7,058 bases of DNA from Deltaproteobacteria bacterium (GCA_019308525.1 JAFDIC010000208.1:1-7058), one strand, 5' to 3'. Shown: positions 1-5,590, counted from the stretch's first letter. A program made the numbers and translations. Notes: generated by a model from the sequence alone, not told the origin.

Positions 1-894
1 CTCCTTGTACTTCTCTTGAATGGGCTTCAGGCCCTCCACCACGACCTCCCCCAGTTCCTTCTTCAGGTCTGCATAGCCCTTGCCTTCAAAGCGAGCCTCT
101 ATGACATTCCTTTCCTCGCCTGTGAAAAGTTCATAGATGACCAGCAAATTGTATATACCGGCCCTGCTCTCGTCAAAGCGTATTTCCCGAAGGGAATCCG
201 TGGTCGCCCTCTTGATCTTGGCCATAATGACTTCAGCGGGATCGAGGATGTTGATGGTATTGCCCTCCCCTCCTTCACTCTTGCTCATCTTTTTTGTGGG
301 ATGCTCCAGACCCATGATCCGCGCCCCCACCTCCGGGATAGAGGCATCGGGAATGACGAAAGTCTCCCCGTACATGGCATTGAATCGCTGGGCCAGGTCC
401 CTGGTAAACTCCAGATGCTGCCTCTGGTCTTCTCCCACAGGGACCAGGTCCGTGTCATAGAGAAGTATGTCTGAAGCCATGAGGACCGGGTAGTCAAAGA
501 GACCGACGCTCACCTTCTCCTTTTGTCTCTCGGATTTCTCCTTGAACTGGGTCATCCTCTGGAGCCACCCCATTGGGGTGAAACAATTGAGAATCCAGGT
601 CAGCTCGGTATGGGCCGTGATGTGGGACTGGACAAATATGGTCGTCTGGTCCGGGTCCAGGCCTGCTGCCATCAATAACCCGGCTACTTCTCGAATTTTC
701 GCCTTCAGGACCCTGGGATCCTGCGGGATCGTGATGGCATGCAGGTCCACCACGCAGTAAATGCAGTCAAACTCTGACTGTATGGCCACCCAGTGCTTTA
801 TGGCGCCCAGCAGGTTGCCTATATGTATGTCCCCCGTGGGCTGGATACCTGAAAATACACGCTTTTTCTTTATCGCACCTCTATCCTCAGTCAT
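1..894 (-). CDS. trpS: Tryptophanyl-tRNA synthetase, C-terminus cut by window edge
   Basis: This gene encodes the class I aminoacyl-tRNA synthetase that activates tryptophan with ATP and charges tRNA-Trp in the cytoplasm. The reading frame is open for 298 codons from an ATG at 894 to base 1. The family usually has about 325-340 residues, so roughly the last 30 are missing beyond the window. The class I HIGH signature is seen as HIGN (residues 24-27) inside PTGDIHIGN. The second signature KMSKS is intact (202-206). Other TrpS hallmarks are YPVLMASDILLY (135-146) and PVGEDQRQHLEFTR (152-165). An AGGGGGA tract lies about 11 bases before the ATG, and an in-frame stop lies just upstream (ATGGTTTGA), so no longer start is available there. 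It is transcribed divergently from the dehydrogenase at 1181. The identification is firm; only the C-terminus is unseen. Confidence 0.96.
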   Translation of the reverse strand, partial: MTEDRGAIKKKRVFSGIQPTGDIHIGNLLGAIKHWVAIQSEFDCIYCVVDLHAITIPQDPRVLKAKIREVAGLLMAAGLDPDQTTIFVQSHITAHTELTWILNCFTPMGWLQRMTQFKEKSERQKEKVSVGLFDYPVLMASDILLYDTDLVPVGEDQRQHLEFTRDLAQRFNAMYGETFVIPDASIPEVGARIMGLEHPTKKMSKSEGGEGNTINILDPAEVIMAKIKRATTDSLREIRFDESRAGIYNLLVIYELFTGEERNVIEARFEGKGYADLKKELGEVVVEGLKPIQEKYKE

Positions 895-958
895 GTGTCA
901 AACCATCCCCCTGTAGTACTCTTTGAAAATCCCGGCCTCCCTGACCTGCAAACTTGGT

Positions 959-987
959 AATATAGATTGGGAATTGCTGGAATTCAA
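959..987 (-). promoter_or_regulatory. Sigma70-like promoter for trpS
   Basis: Read on the minus strand there is TTGAAT (982-987), a 17-base spacer, and TATATT (959-964). Both boxes are near consensus with ideal spacing. Transcription would start near 952 and leave a leader of about 58 bases before the trpS ATG. The match is seen in the sequence; activity is inferred. Confidence 0.55.
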
Positions 988-1015
988 ATGATTTGTTATG
1001 GTTTCCTGGAATTAT

Positions 1016-1057
1016 TTGACATGGCACTTGTTTTGAAATTGATTTATGCTCTATGAT
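1016..1057 (+). promoter_or_regulatory. Weak candidate promoter region for the SDR gene
   Basis: Two imperfect arrangements exist here. A perfect -35 TTGACA (1016-1021) is followed at 17 bases only by TTGATT. A good -10 TATGAT (1052-1057) has a poor TTGTTT (1028-1033) 18 bases upstream. Either would give a leader of over 100 bases before the start at 1181. I cannot choose between them. Confidence 0.25.
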
Positions 1058-1167
1058 TACGCTATCAAGAAGAGTTCGGATCGATTCCAAAGCTCCGTGC
1101 CTGGCTTCAACTGGAATAATGTGCGCAACTAAAGAGGCCCTTCATTCATGGAAAAGAGAGGAACGGA

Positions 1168-1173
1168 AAGGAG
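1168..1173 (+). promoter_or_regulatory. Ribosome binding site that fixes the SDR start
   Basis: AAGGAG is followed by 7 bases and the ATG at 1181, an ideal arrangement. The earlier in-frame ATG at 1148 has no comparable site and would add 11 mostly charged residues unlike the family's N-terminus. Confidence 0.7.
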
Positions 1174-1180
1174 ACGGCTT

Positions 1181-1921
1181 ATGACCTTCACCGGACATAC
1201 GGCCCTGATTACTGGAGCGGCTCAAGGGATCGGTCGCGCCTGCGCCGAGGCCCTGGCCTCCCGGGGTGCAGAGGTGGTCCTGGTGGATAAGAATTCCGGG
1301 ATCCTTGGCGAGGTGACCGAAACCATAAGAAAACAAGGGGGACTGGTTACAGCCTGTGCCTTTGACCTGATGGAAATTGATGATCTCCCGTCAGACCTTG
1401 ATAAGTTAAGCAGATCGGGCACCGTAGACATCTTGGTCAATAACGCCGGATTCGACCGGCCGGGGACAACGGCCAGGATAGACAGGGAGGATTTTGAGTC
1501 GGTCGTAGGCATTCATCTGACCGTACCCCTGCTGCTAATAAAGCTTTTTCTCCCCGGAATGAGGGCTGCTGGTTGGGGCAGGATCATCAATGTGAGTTCC
1601 ATATACGGGCTCATCGGCGGGAAGGGTGAAGTGGCCTATTCCGCTGCCAAGGCAGGTATTATCGGGCTCACAAAGTCCGTGGCAAAGGAGTGCGGAAAAG
1701 ACGGTGTCACGGTGAACGCCGTCCTACCCGGCCTGACCCGGACGCCAACAATCGAAAAATTCATGGCCGACCAATACAAGGAGATGATCATCGCCGAAAC
1801 CCCCCTCGGCAGGATTGGTGAAGCAAAAGAGGTGGCCGCTGTGATCGCCTTTCTGGCCTCCGAAGATGCATCCTTCATAACCGGGGCTGCGGTGCCCGTT
1901 TCCGGGGGCTGGGGAATATAG
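1181..1921 (+). CDS. Classical short-chain dehydrogenase/reductase (FabG / 3-hydroxybutyrate dehydrogenase-like)
   Basis: This 246-residue protein is a cytosolic NAD(P)-dependent oxidoreductase of the classical SDR family. The Rossmann glycine motif TGAAQGIG is at 11-18 and NNAG is at 87-90. The catalytic Ser is S140, 13 residues before Y153, and the YSAAK motif (153-157) supplies Tyr and Lys. An Asp closes beta-strand 2 (VLVD, D36), which in this family usually favours NAD(H) over NADP(H). Length is typical. The position that normally carries the fourth catalytic residue, Asn (as in the ETNL segment of FabG), reads GIHL, with His112. The segments LPGMRAAGWGRIINVSS and GLTKSVAKE resemble both 3-hydroxybutyrate dehydrogenases and FabG, so the substrate cannot be assigned. 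The start at 1181 is chosen for its ribosome binding site over the ATG at 1148. It stands alone, divergent from trpS, and no clear terminator follows. Confidence 0.93.
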   Translation: MTFTGHTALITGAAQGIGRACAEALASRGAEVVLVDKNSGILGEVTETIRKQGGLVTACAFDLMEIDDLPSDLDKLSRSGTVDILVNNAGFDRPGTTARIDREDFESVVGIHLTVPLLLIKLFLPGMRAAGWGRIINVSSIYGLIGGKGEVAYSAAKAGIIGLTKSVAKECGKDGVTVNAVLPGLTRTPTIEKFMADQYKEMIIAETPLGRIGEAKEVAAVIAFLASEDASFITGAAVPVSGGWGI

Positions 1922-1954
1922 CAAAAAGAGATCGCTTGCCTCTCCAGTGGGCTT

Positions 1955-2060
1955 CTTCCTCGATCCTGAACACAGCCCCAATATTTCCTTGCCTTCGCGG
2001 GCACGGGAGCGGGTGGCAGCACACTTCCTGCTCGAACCTGAACATAGCTCTAGTATTTCC
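1955..2060. repeat. Pair of diverged direct repeats, period about 70 bases
   Basis: Unit A (1955-1988) and unit B (2024-2060) share CTTCCT, CGA, CCTGAACA, AGC and TATTTCC in the same order, with scattered mismatches and a small length difference. Unit B runs directly into the REP-like element at 2064. Unit A is followed by a GC-rich stretch in the equivalent place. This looks like an old tandem duplication of intergenic DNA. Confidence 0.5.
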
Positions 2061-2092
2061 CCTGTAGGAGCGACTTTCAGTCGCGAAAAATC
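2058..2092 (+). repeat. REP-like element, copy 1 (GTAG head plus hairpin)
   Basis: The core starts with GTAG (2064-2067) and continues into a perfect 6-bp stem, GCGACT (2070-2075) and AGTCGC (2079-2084), around a TTC loop. The 35 bases at 2058-2092 are identical to 4024-4058. A GTAG tetranucleotide ahead of a hairpin is the known hallmark of repetitive extragenic palindromes mobilised by RAYT (Y1 tyrosine) transposases. No such transposase is in this window. It lies in the non-coding stretch between the SDR gene and the leftward unknown unit. Confidence 0.75.
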
Positions 2093-2118
2093 CATGTCCC
2101 ACGCCGACACTCGTCCTT

Positions 2119-2382
2119 TCAGCTTGTCGTCCACTCTTTTCCCCAACTTCGGGGGCCTATCTCCCGTGAATCCATGTCTTCTTCCTCTACTTTTCTCTGC
2201 AATTCAGCGAACACTCCTTCTTTGATCCATTTCGCCACAGGTGCCGTTCTCCGGCAAAAGTCTTTATGAATGAATGGGTCCTGCCATCTCCGGCTTATTG
2301 GACATCCGTTCCCGTCTTCCAAGTTATTTCTTATGGGCATCCCGCTTTTCGCTCTCCCCTTCCCTCTGTTGTCCTCAGTCAT
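2119..2382 (-). CDS. Small hypothetical protein, translationally coupled
   Basis: I do not recognise this 87-residue ORF. The case for a gene is its position: its ATG lies in the junction ATGACTGA, overlapping the stop of the upstream 210-residue gene by 8 bases. GAGG (2388-2391) stands 5 bases before the ATG. This is a typical translational-coupling layout. The product is hydrophilic and rich in Arg, Lys, Asp and Glu, with two cysteines (in NGCPIS and DFCRR), no signal peptide and no membrane segment. The more protein-like part is the middle (APVAKWIKEGVFAELQRK). The same frame is open further upstream inside the 210-residue gene, but that part is out of frame with a better-supported gene, so the start at 2382 is preferred. 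It could still be a chance ORF. Confidence 0.45.
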   Translation of the reverse strand: MTEDNRGKGRAKSGMPIRNNLEDGNGCPISRRWQDPFIHKDFCRRTAPVAKWIKEGVFAELQRKVEEEDMDSREIGPRSWGKEWTTS

Positions 2383-3007
2383 CCGGTCCTCGATGCGATG
2401 TGGAATCCTCGTCGACCCAGTCCTCTTCCGTGTAAGACATCCCTTTTCGTCCCGGCACCTTTCGTGTCGGTCCGGCCCGGTAAAAAGTGCAACTTTTGGG
2501 ACCATAACAAAAGGTTTCGTACCGGTATCTTTTTTGGGACGGATTCCAGTGGTCGATGATCATCTCCACAGGCATCCGGCAACCCCACAGACAGGTGAAG
2601 CACTTGGTGTCGTAAGTCTTGGCGGCCAGCCGGCGATGGCCACGGCTCCGATAGGTTTCCAGGTCAGGCGGCACGCCAAGAAACGGCGGACCGGCCGATG
2701 GCTCGTCCTCGACATCCTTCAGCACCTTAAAGGCGCTGGCTTTGTAGAATCCAGCCGTCTCGAGCCGCGGATCAGGGACGGGAACCGCTAGCCCGTGTAC
2801 CTCCATACCAGCCTGAAATCGGTGTTTCGCTTGCGCGGCTTTTCCAATGGCAATCAGGAATTCCCTAAGTTCATCCCCGATTGTCCCTTCTAAGCGAAGC
2901 ACGTAGCCCAAGTAGCTATGGCTCCGCTCGTCGAAAGACCGTATCAGCCGAATGCGGGGCTGAACCGCCGTAATTCGTCCTGACCACTCAATCTTATTCG
3001 TTTTCAC
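2375..3007 (-). CDS. Conserved-looking hypothetical protein with five-cysteine cluster
   Basis: This 210-residue protein is of unknown function. It starts at GTG, because no in-frame ATG or other good start exists between the upstream stop (3032-3034) and this codon. GGAGG (3011-3015) sits only 3 bases before it, which is rather close. The N-terminal half (about 6-96) alternates short hydrophobic strands (GRITAVQPRIRLI, YLGYVLRLEG, MEVHGLAVPVP) and could be a small beta-barrel such as an OB-fold; that is a guess from strand pattern. The C-terminal half holds C136-x2-C139-x3-C143 and C167-x5-C173, a spacing suggestive of zinc or Fe-S binding. It ends in an acidic tail (TEEDWVDED). No signal peptide or membrane segment is seen, so it is probably cytoplasmic. 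Its stop overlaps the start of the 87-residue ORF. Confidence 0.82.
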   Translation of the reverse strand: MKTNKIEWSGRITAVQPRIRLIRSFDERSHSYLGYVLRLEGTIGDELREFLIAIGKAAQAKHRFQAGMEVHGLAVPVPDPRLETAGFYKASAFKVLKDVEDEPSAGPPFLGVPPDLETYRSRGHRRLAAKTYDTKCFTCLWGCRMPVEMIIDHWNPSQKRYRYETFCYGPKSCTFYRAGPTRKVPGRKGMSYTEEDWVDEDSTSHRGPDD

Positions 3008-3144
3008 GATCCTCCCAGGCGGTCTTTCCTTTCACCTCATCAATGAGGCTGTAGACCTAGTGGCTAGTAATGGCTATATTGTGTAGGCCCCGAGCTTTGG
3101 GCTGGCTCAGTTTTGGAGCGAGGCAACCATTCAAACACTCATGC
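3008..3144. other. Short intergenic stretch between the toxin gene and the unknown unit
   Basis: No clear promoter or U-tailed terminator is visible. An inverted repeat GAGCGAG (3116-3122) / CTCGCTC (3149-3155) spans the toxin's last codons with a 26-base loop, too loose for a confident terminator. ATTGTGTAGGCC at 3078-3089 recurs exactly at 5631-5642, so this gap carries part of a dispersed repeat. Confidence 0.3.
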
Positions 3145-3561
3145 TTATCTCGCTCTGCCCACGATTTCAAACCCCTGCTCATCATAATGCCTATCAAAAG
3201 CAAAGGCTTTCTCGATCTTGTAATGCCGCATTGTTACAAAACTTACGCAATCCACAATGCTGAGCTTCCTCCTCCCCAGGCCAAGCCAGAGTTCATGGGC
3301 CAGATCGTGCATCGATCCGTCAACCCAGATAACCTCTGCGATGCTCAGAACATCCCTGTACCAGAGGCTCGCAGCATCAAAGCCCAATCGGTTCTGGAGT
3401 AGTGATAGTGTCTCTATGATGACATAGTTGCTGGTATGAAGATAAAAGTCTCTTTCTAGAAACTGCGCCCACAGATCGGCCGCTTCCTCATGATTCTTAT
3501 CTGAACGGTCCATCAAGGCATAAAAAGCCGACGTATCCACAAACACCCTTTCACTCTCCAT
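3145..3561 (-). CDS. vapC: PIN-domain toxin of a VapBC-type toxin-antitoxin system
   Basis: This 138-residue protein belongs to the PIN family of Mg2+-dependent ribonucleases, whose VapC members cut tRNA or rRNA and stop growth when freed from antitoxin. Acidic active-site candidates are in the right order: D9 in VFVDTSAF, E50 in YVIIETLSLL, D104 in LSIVDCVSF, and D123 in AFAFDRHYD, with D127 nearby. Length fits the family (about 130-145). The frame is open further upstream, but the ATG at 3561 is chosen because it starts exactly at the PIN strand and overlaps the antitoxin stop by 11 bases (ATGGAGAGTGA), the usual coupled layout. The extra 53 upstream residues would overlap the antitoxin gene. 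All catalytic positions look intact, so the toxin is probably active. The RNA target cannot be told from sequence. Confidence 0.92.
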   Translation of the reverse strand: MESERVFVDTSAFYALMDRSDKNHEEAADLWAQFLERDFYLHTSNYVIIETLSLLQNRLGFDAASLWYRDVLSIAEVIWVDGSMHDLAHELWLGLGRRKLSIVDCVSFVTMRHYKIEKAFAFDRHYDEQGFEIVGRAR

Positions 3562-3814
3562 TGCGGGCCTCGTTGTTGAAAGCCTGTGCCAGGTACTCAT
3601 CATGTCGTTCTGAAACGTCATGAACATCAGACGAGAACCGACCAATAGCAGCAAAGGCCCTCTTCTTTTTCTCTTCAGGGAACCGATCCTCGTGGGCACG
3701 AAAAAGGGCGACTCCTTCACGAATCAGTTGGGAGACAGACACTCCCTTCTCCCTGGCTTTTGCTTTCAGCCACTGGATCTGTTCCTCTTCTAGCTGGACC
3801 TGGGTACGTATCAT
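3551..3814 (-). CDS. vapB: Ribbon-helix-helix antitoxin of the VapBC-type pair
   Basis: This 87-residue protein has an N-terminal ribbon-helix-helix (CopG/Arc-like) DNA-binding domain. The beta-strand RTQVQL (3-8) is followed by helix 1 (about 9-23), a Gly turn (G24), and helix 2 beginning VSVSQLIREG (25-34). Such proteins dimerise through the strand and bind palindromic operators. The C-terminal tail (about 45-87, including FSSDVHDVSERHDEYLAQAF) is the expected toxin-wrapping segment. The ATG at 3814 follows GGAGG (3819-3823) by 4 bases. It overlaps the toxin gene by 11 bases, so the two are made together. Palindromes at its start and at its promoter suggest self-repression by the antitoxin or the complex. 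The family is clear; the vapB name is by family and context. Confidence 0.9.
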   Translation of the reverse strand: MIRTQVQLEEEQIQWLKAKAREKGVSVSQLIREGVALFRAHEDRFPEEKKKRAFAAIGRFSSDVHDVSERHDEYLAQAFNNEARNGE

Positions 3815-3819
3815 GATAC
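3808..3819. promoter_or_regulatory. Perfect 12-bp palindrome over the antitoxin start
   Basis: GTATCATGATAC is fully self-complementary and contains the antitoxin ATG (3812-3814). Its GTAT/ATAC ends match those of the inverted repeat at 3830-3850, so it may be a second operator. A short palindrome over a start codon can also arise by chance. Confidence 0.35.
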
Positions 3820-3829
3820 CTCCATGTCG

Positions 3830-3850
3830 GTATAATGTAGGGGATTATAC
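3830..3850. promoter_or_regulatory. Candidate operator of the toxin-antitoxin operon
   Basis: GTATAAT (3830-3836) and ATTATAC (3844-3850) form a perfect 7-bp inverted repeat around a 7-base spacer. It lies just downstream of the proposed -10 box and covers the expected transcription start. Ribbon-helix-helix antitoxins are known to repress their own operons by binding such sites. The palindrome is seen; binding is inferred. Confidence 0.55.
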
Positions 3851-3853
3851 ATC

Positions 3854-3882
3854 ATGGTAGCATCCTCTCTTGGTCCTGTCAA
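3854..3882 (-). promoter_or_regulatory. Promoter of the toxin-antitoxin operon
   Basis: On the minus strand a perfect -35 TTGACA (3877-3882) is followed by a 17-base spacer and TACCAT (3854-3859), a 4-of-6 match to the -10 consensus. Transcription would start near 3847 inside the inverted repeat, giving a leader of about 33 bases. A perfect TATAAT also exists on this strand (3844-3849), but it is 27 bases from the TTGACA. Confidence 0.5.
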
Positions 3883-4185
3883 TCAGGGCGCGGCATCATG
3901 TGACCCGGGCTCCCAAAAATGGAACAGCGCAGATCACACAGTGGGGAATCCGAACAGAATCAATTCACAATTCAAGGGGCCGTTGCCCAAATCGTTCCTC
4001 TGCTAGTACTATGAACGACCACCTCCCCTGTAGGAGCGACTTTCAGTCGCGAAAAATCAATGCCCCAGGCAACCACTTGTCTTTGCACCCACAAACTGCT
4101 CCTGCCATGTCCATCTTCTTTCTTCATGCGTAATGATGGAGATGCCCTTGCCAGAATCAAAAAACGACAAGGAACTCAAGGCCTG
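3883..4185. other. Non-coding stretch with one REP-like element
   Basis: Apart from the repeat at 4024-4058, I see no gene here. The open frames that cross it include the translated REP hairpin and lack ribosome binding sites. On the minus strand a frame continues in register past the stop of the ATPase remnant (4186-4188) for about 40 codons, but I cannot recognise it as protein. Confidence 0.45.
4024..4058 (+). repeat. REP-like element, copy 2
   Basis: This is identical over 35 bases to 2058-2092 and in the same orientation. GTAG is at 4030-4033, and the stem is GCGACT (4036-4041) / AGTCGC (4045-4050) with loop TTC. Weaker similarity continues for about 12 bases downstream (ATG, CCCA). Two near-identical copies 2 kb apart suggest recent or ongoing spread of the family in this genome. 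Confidence 0.75.
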
Positions 4186-4335
4186 TCAACACGCACCCGT
4201 AATAACAGGAAATAGATCAGGCATCCATTGAATCTCGTCAATCACCATCAGCCCTCTCAGGTCCTTGAGGGCAAGCACGGGGTGAGCAAGCCGAGCAAGG
4301 CCCTCCGGGCTTTCCAGATCAAAGTAAGCAACAGA
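4186..4335 (-). pseudogene. Remnant of an AAA ATPase gene (AAA_14 / DUF4143 type)
   Basis: Read on the minus strand from about 4335 to a TGA at 4186-4188, about 49 codons resemble the middle of the AAA_14/DUF4143 ATPase family. VAYFDLESPEGLARLAHP is followed by LALKDLRGLMVIDEIQWMPDLFPV. The Walker B region (VIDEIQ, about 4228-4245) is intact and falls where this family has it. The family's N-terminal P-loop and the remaining roughly 300 residues are absent, and the frame ends shortly after Walker B. There is no start codon or ribosome binding site, so this is a dead fragment. Recognisable similarity ends about 25 bases before the repeat unit at 4359, which may mark the break. It is a different family from the intact ATPase at 4466. 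Confidence 0.7.
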
Positions 4336-4358
4336 GTTTCGCGACGATTTCCTGATGC

Positions 4359-4390
4359 TTTTGTCAATTGCGAAAAGGGGGACGTCCCCT
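4359..4390 (+). repeat. Short repeat unit with GGGGACGTCCCC palindrome, left of the ATPase
   Basis: TTTTGTCAATTGCG (4359-4372) matches TTTTATCAATTGTG (5623-5636) at 12 of 14 positions in the same orientation. It is followed here by the perfect 12-bp palindrome GGGGACGTCCCC (4378-4389). The two units bracket the ATPase gene. Their origin is unknown; they could be ends of a small mobile or REP-type element. Confidence 0.4.
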
Positions 4391-4403
4391 GGCCAGAACC
4401 CCC

Positions 4404-4431
4404 TTGACTATTATGAAAATATCATTATGAT
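4404..4431 (+). promoter_or_regulatory. Promoter of the ATPase gene
   Basis: TTGACT (4404-4409), a 16-base spacer and TATGAT (4426-4431) each match the sigma70 boxes at 5 of 6 positions. The start would be near 4438, leaving a leader of about 28 bases. The -10 box lies inside the long inverted repeat at 4411-4441. Confidence 0.55.
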
Positions 4432-4441
4432 ATTTTCATAA
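4411..4441. promoter_or_regulatory. Perfect 14+14 bp inverted repeat over the ATPase promoter
   Basis: TTATGAAAATATCA (4411-4424) and its exact reverse complement (4428-4441) flank a TTA spacer. The element covers the promoter spacer, the -10 box and the likely transcription start, which fits a repressor operator. It is AT-rich and not followed by a U-run, so a terminator is less likely. The binding protein is unknown; the ATPase's own winged-helix-like region is one candidate. Confidence 0.6.
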
Positions 4442-4465
4442 CCATGACCGCATAGCGAGGTAGAC

Positions 4466-5590
4466 ATGTCCAATCCGTTCAAATTCCGTGAACTGGGGCC
4501 GGATGACCCGTTCTGTGATCGGCAGGAAGAAAAACGGAAATTATTGTCCTATGCCACGTCTGGGACCAATGCTGTCCTATTCTCTCCACGCAGGCATGGG
4601 AAGACCTCGCTTGTGAGGCGTGTGCAGGCCGAACTGAGACAAAGAGGATTCATGACCGTATACGTAGATTTCTTTGGGGTGGCCTCGGCCTACGAAACAG
4701 CACGGCGACTGGCTCAAGGCATATATCGTGCCCTTCATGAGAGGGAGTCCCTCTTAGAAAAGGGGAAACGCTTTTTGAAGGCCTTCAAATCGTTCAGCCC
4801 AGTGTTCAGGGTAGCTGAGGACGGTTTGAGCATCACGGTGGAGCCTTTATCATCGACAGAGGATGAAGTTCAACTTCTCGGCAAGGTGATGGAAGAGCTA
4901 GGGAATTTTGTTGCTAAGCAGCGCCTTCCAATCAATGTAGTGTTGGATGAATTTCAGGAGATTACAAGGCTAAAGGAATCTGCTGAGTTGGAGGGAAGAC
5001 TGAGGGCATACATTCAGCGTCAGAAGGTGTCTTATTTTTTTGTTGGTAGCAGGCGCGGGGTACTGATTGCAATGTTTAACGACCGGAAAAGACCTTTTTT
5101 TCAGTCTGCCGTAATGCTTCCCCTCGGACCCTTGCCCGAGGCTGAGTTGGTGCCCTTCTTGCTCGGATTGTTCAAGGGGGAGGGGAAGCAATGTAATGAA
5201 GCCGTATGTCGTCGAATTGTTGAATCCGTCTCCAGCCATCCTTACTATGTCCAACGTGTCGCCTTTGAGGTATTTGAAATAGGGAGGAAGATAATTACGG
5301 AGCAGGATGTGAATGCTGCACTGCATAACGTGATACGGTCTGAAAAATTTGGGTATGAGGCAATTATTGAGGGACTATCGTCTTCTGAAATAAAGTTATT
5401 AAGGGCTCTTGCAGAAGAGCCAAGTACTTCACTATTTTCGAGCAGCTTTGTTTCAAGGACAGGCCTGCCACTTGCCACTCTTCAGCACGCCAAAGGAACG
5501 CTGCTGAAGCGTGACCTGATTGAGGAGGATGAGGGCGGTGTATGGAAAGTGGTGGATCCCCTGTTCGCCAGATGGTTGAATGCTCTCTGA
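4466..5590 (+). CDS. AAA/STAND-like ATPase with C-terminal winged-helix-like region (archaeal ATPase family)
   Basis: This 374-residue protein resembles the archaeal-type ATPase family (COG1672-like P-loop NTPases). The N-terminal FCDRQEE (16-22) stands where relatives read F-x-D/G-R-E-x-E. The Walker A region is SPRRHGKTS (40-48), with GKT intact but Ser in place of the usual leading Gly. Walker B is NVVLDEFQEI (157-166), with D161 and E162. A sensor-like FVGSR (192-196) follows, then the family segment around 203-222 (MFNDRKRPFFQSAVMLPLGP). The C-terminal 70 or so residues look like a winged helix (SSSEIKLLRALAEEP, then a basic helix, ending VDPLFARWL). It is cytoplasmic; no signal or membrane segment is seen. 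GAGG (4457-4460) stands 5 bases before the ATG. No member of this family has a well-settled role that would fit here, so function is open: signalling, defence or mobile-element upkeep are all possible. Confidence 0.88.
   Translation: MSNPFKFRELGPDDPFCDRQEEKRKLLSYATSGTNAVLFSPRRHGKTSLVRRVQAELRQRGFMTVYVDFFGVASAYETARRLAQGIYRALHERESLLEKGKRFLKAFKSFSPVFRVAEDGLSITVEPLSSTEDEVQLLGKVMEELGNFVAKQRLPINVVLDEFQEITRLKESAELEGRLRAYIQRQKVSYFFVGSRRGVLIAMFNDRKRPFFQSAVMLPLGPLPEAELVPFLLGLFKGEGKQCNEAVCRRIVESVSSHPYYVQRVAFEVFEIGRKIITEQDVNAALHNVIRSEKFGYEAIIEGLSSSEIKLLRALAEEPSTSLFSSSFVSRTGLPLATLQHAKGTLLKRDLIEEDEGGVWKVVDPLFARWLNAL

Noticed and set aside
887..1090. Leftward 67-codon open frame before trpS
   Set aside because: It overlaps the trpS start out of frame, crosses the good trpS promoter, and has no recognisable protein features.
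1724..2146. Leftward 140-codon open frame
   Set aside because: It lies antisense to the SDR gene and its tail, and includes the peptide FSRLKVAPTGE, which is simply the translated REP hairpin. It has no ribosome binding site.
3116..3155. Inverted repeat GAGCGAG/CTCGCTC after the toxin gene as terminator
   Set aside because: The loop is 26 bases, it overlaps the toxin's last codons, and no clear U-run follows.
3145..3720. Longer 191-residue version of the PIN toxin
   Set aside because: The extra 53 N-terminal residues are antitoxin coding sequence read in another frame. The PIN fold begins at the ATG at 3561.
3972..4160. Leftward 62-codon open frame
   Set aside because: It contains the same translated REP peptide (FSRLKVAPTGE) and has no other support.
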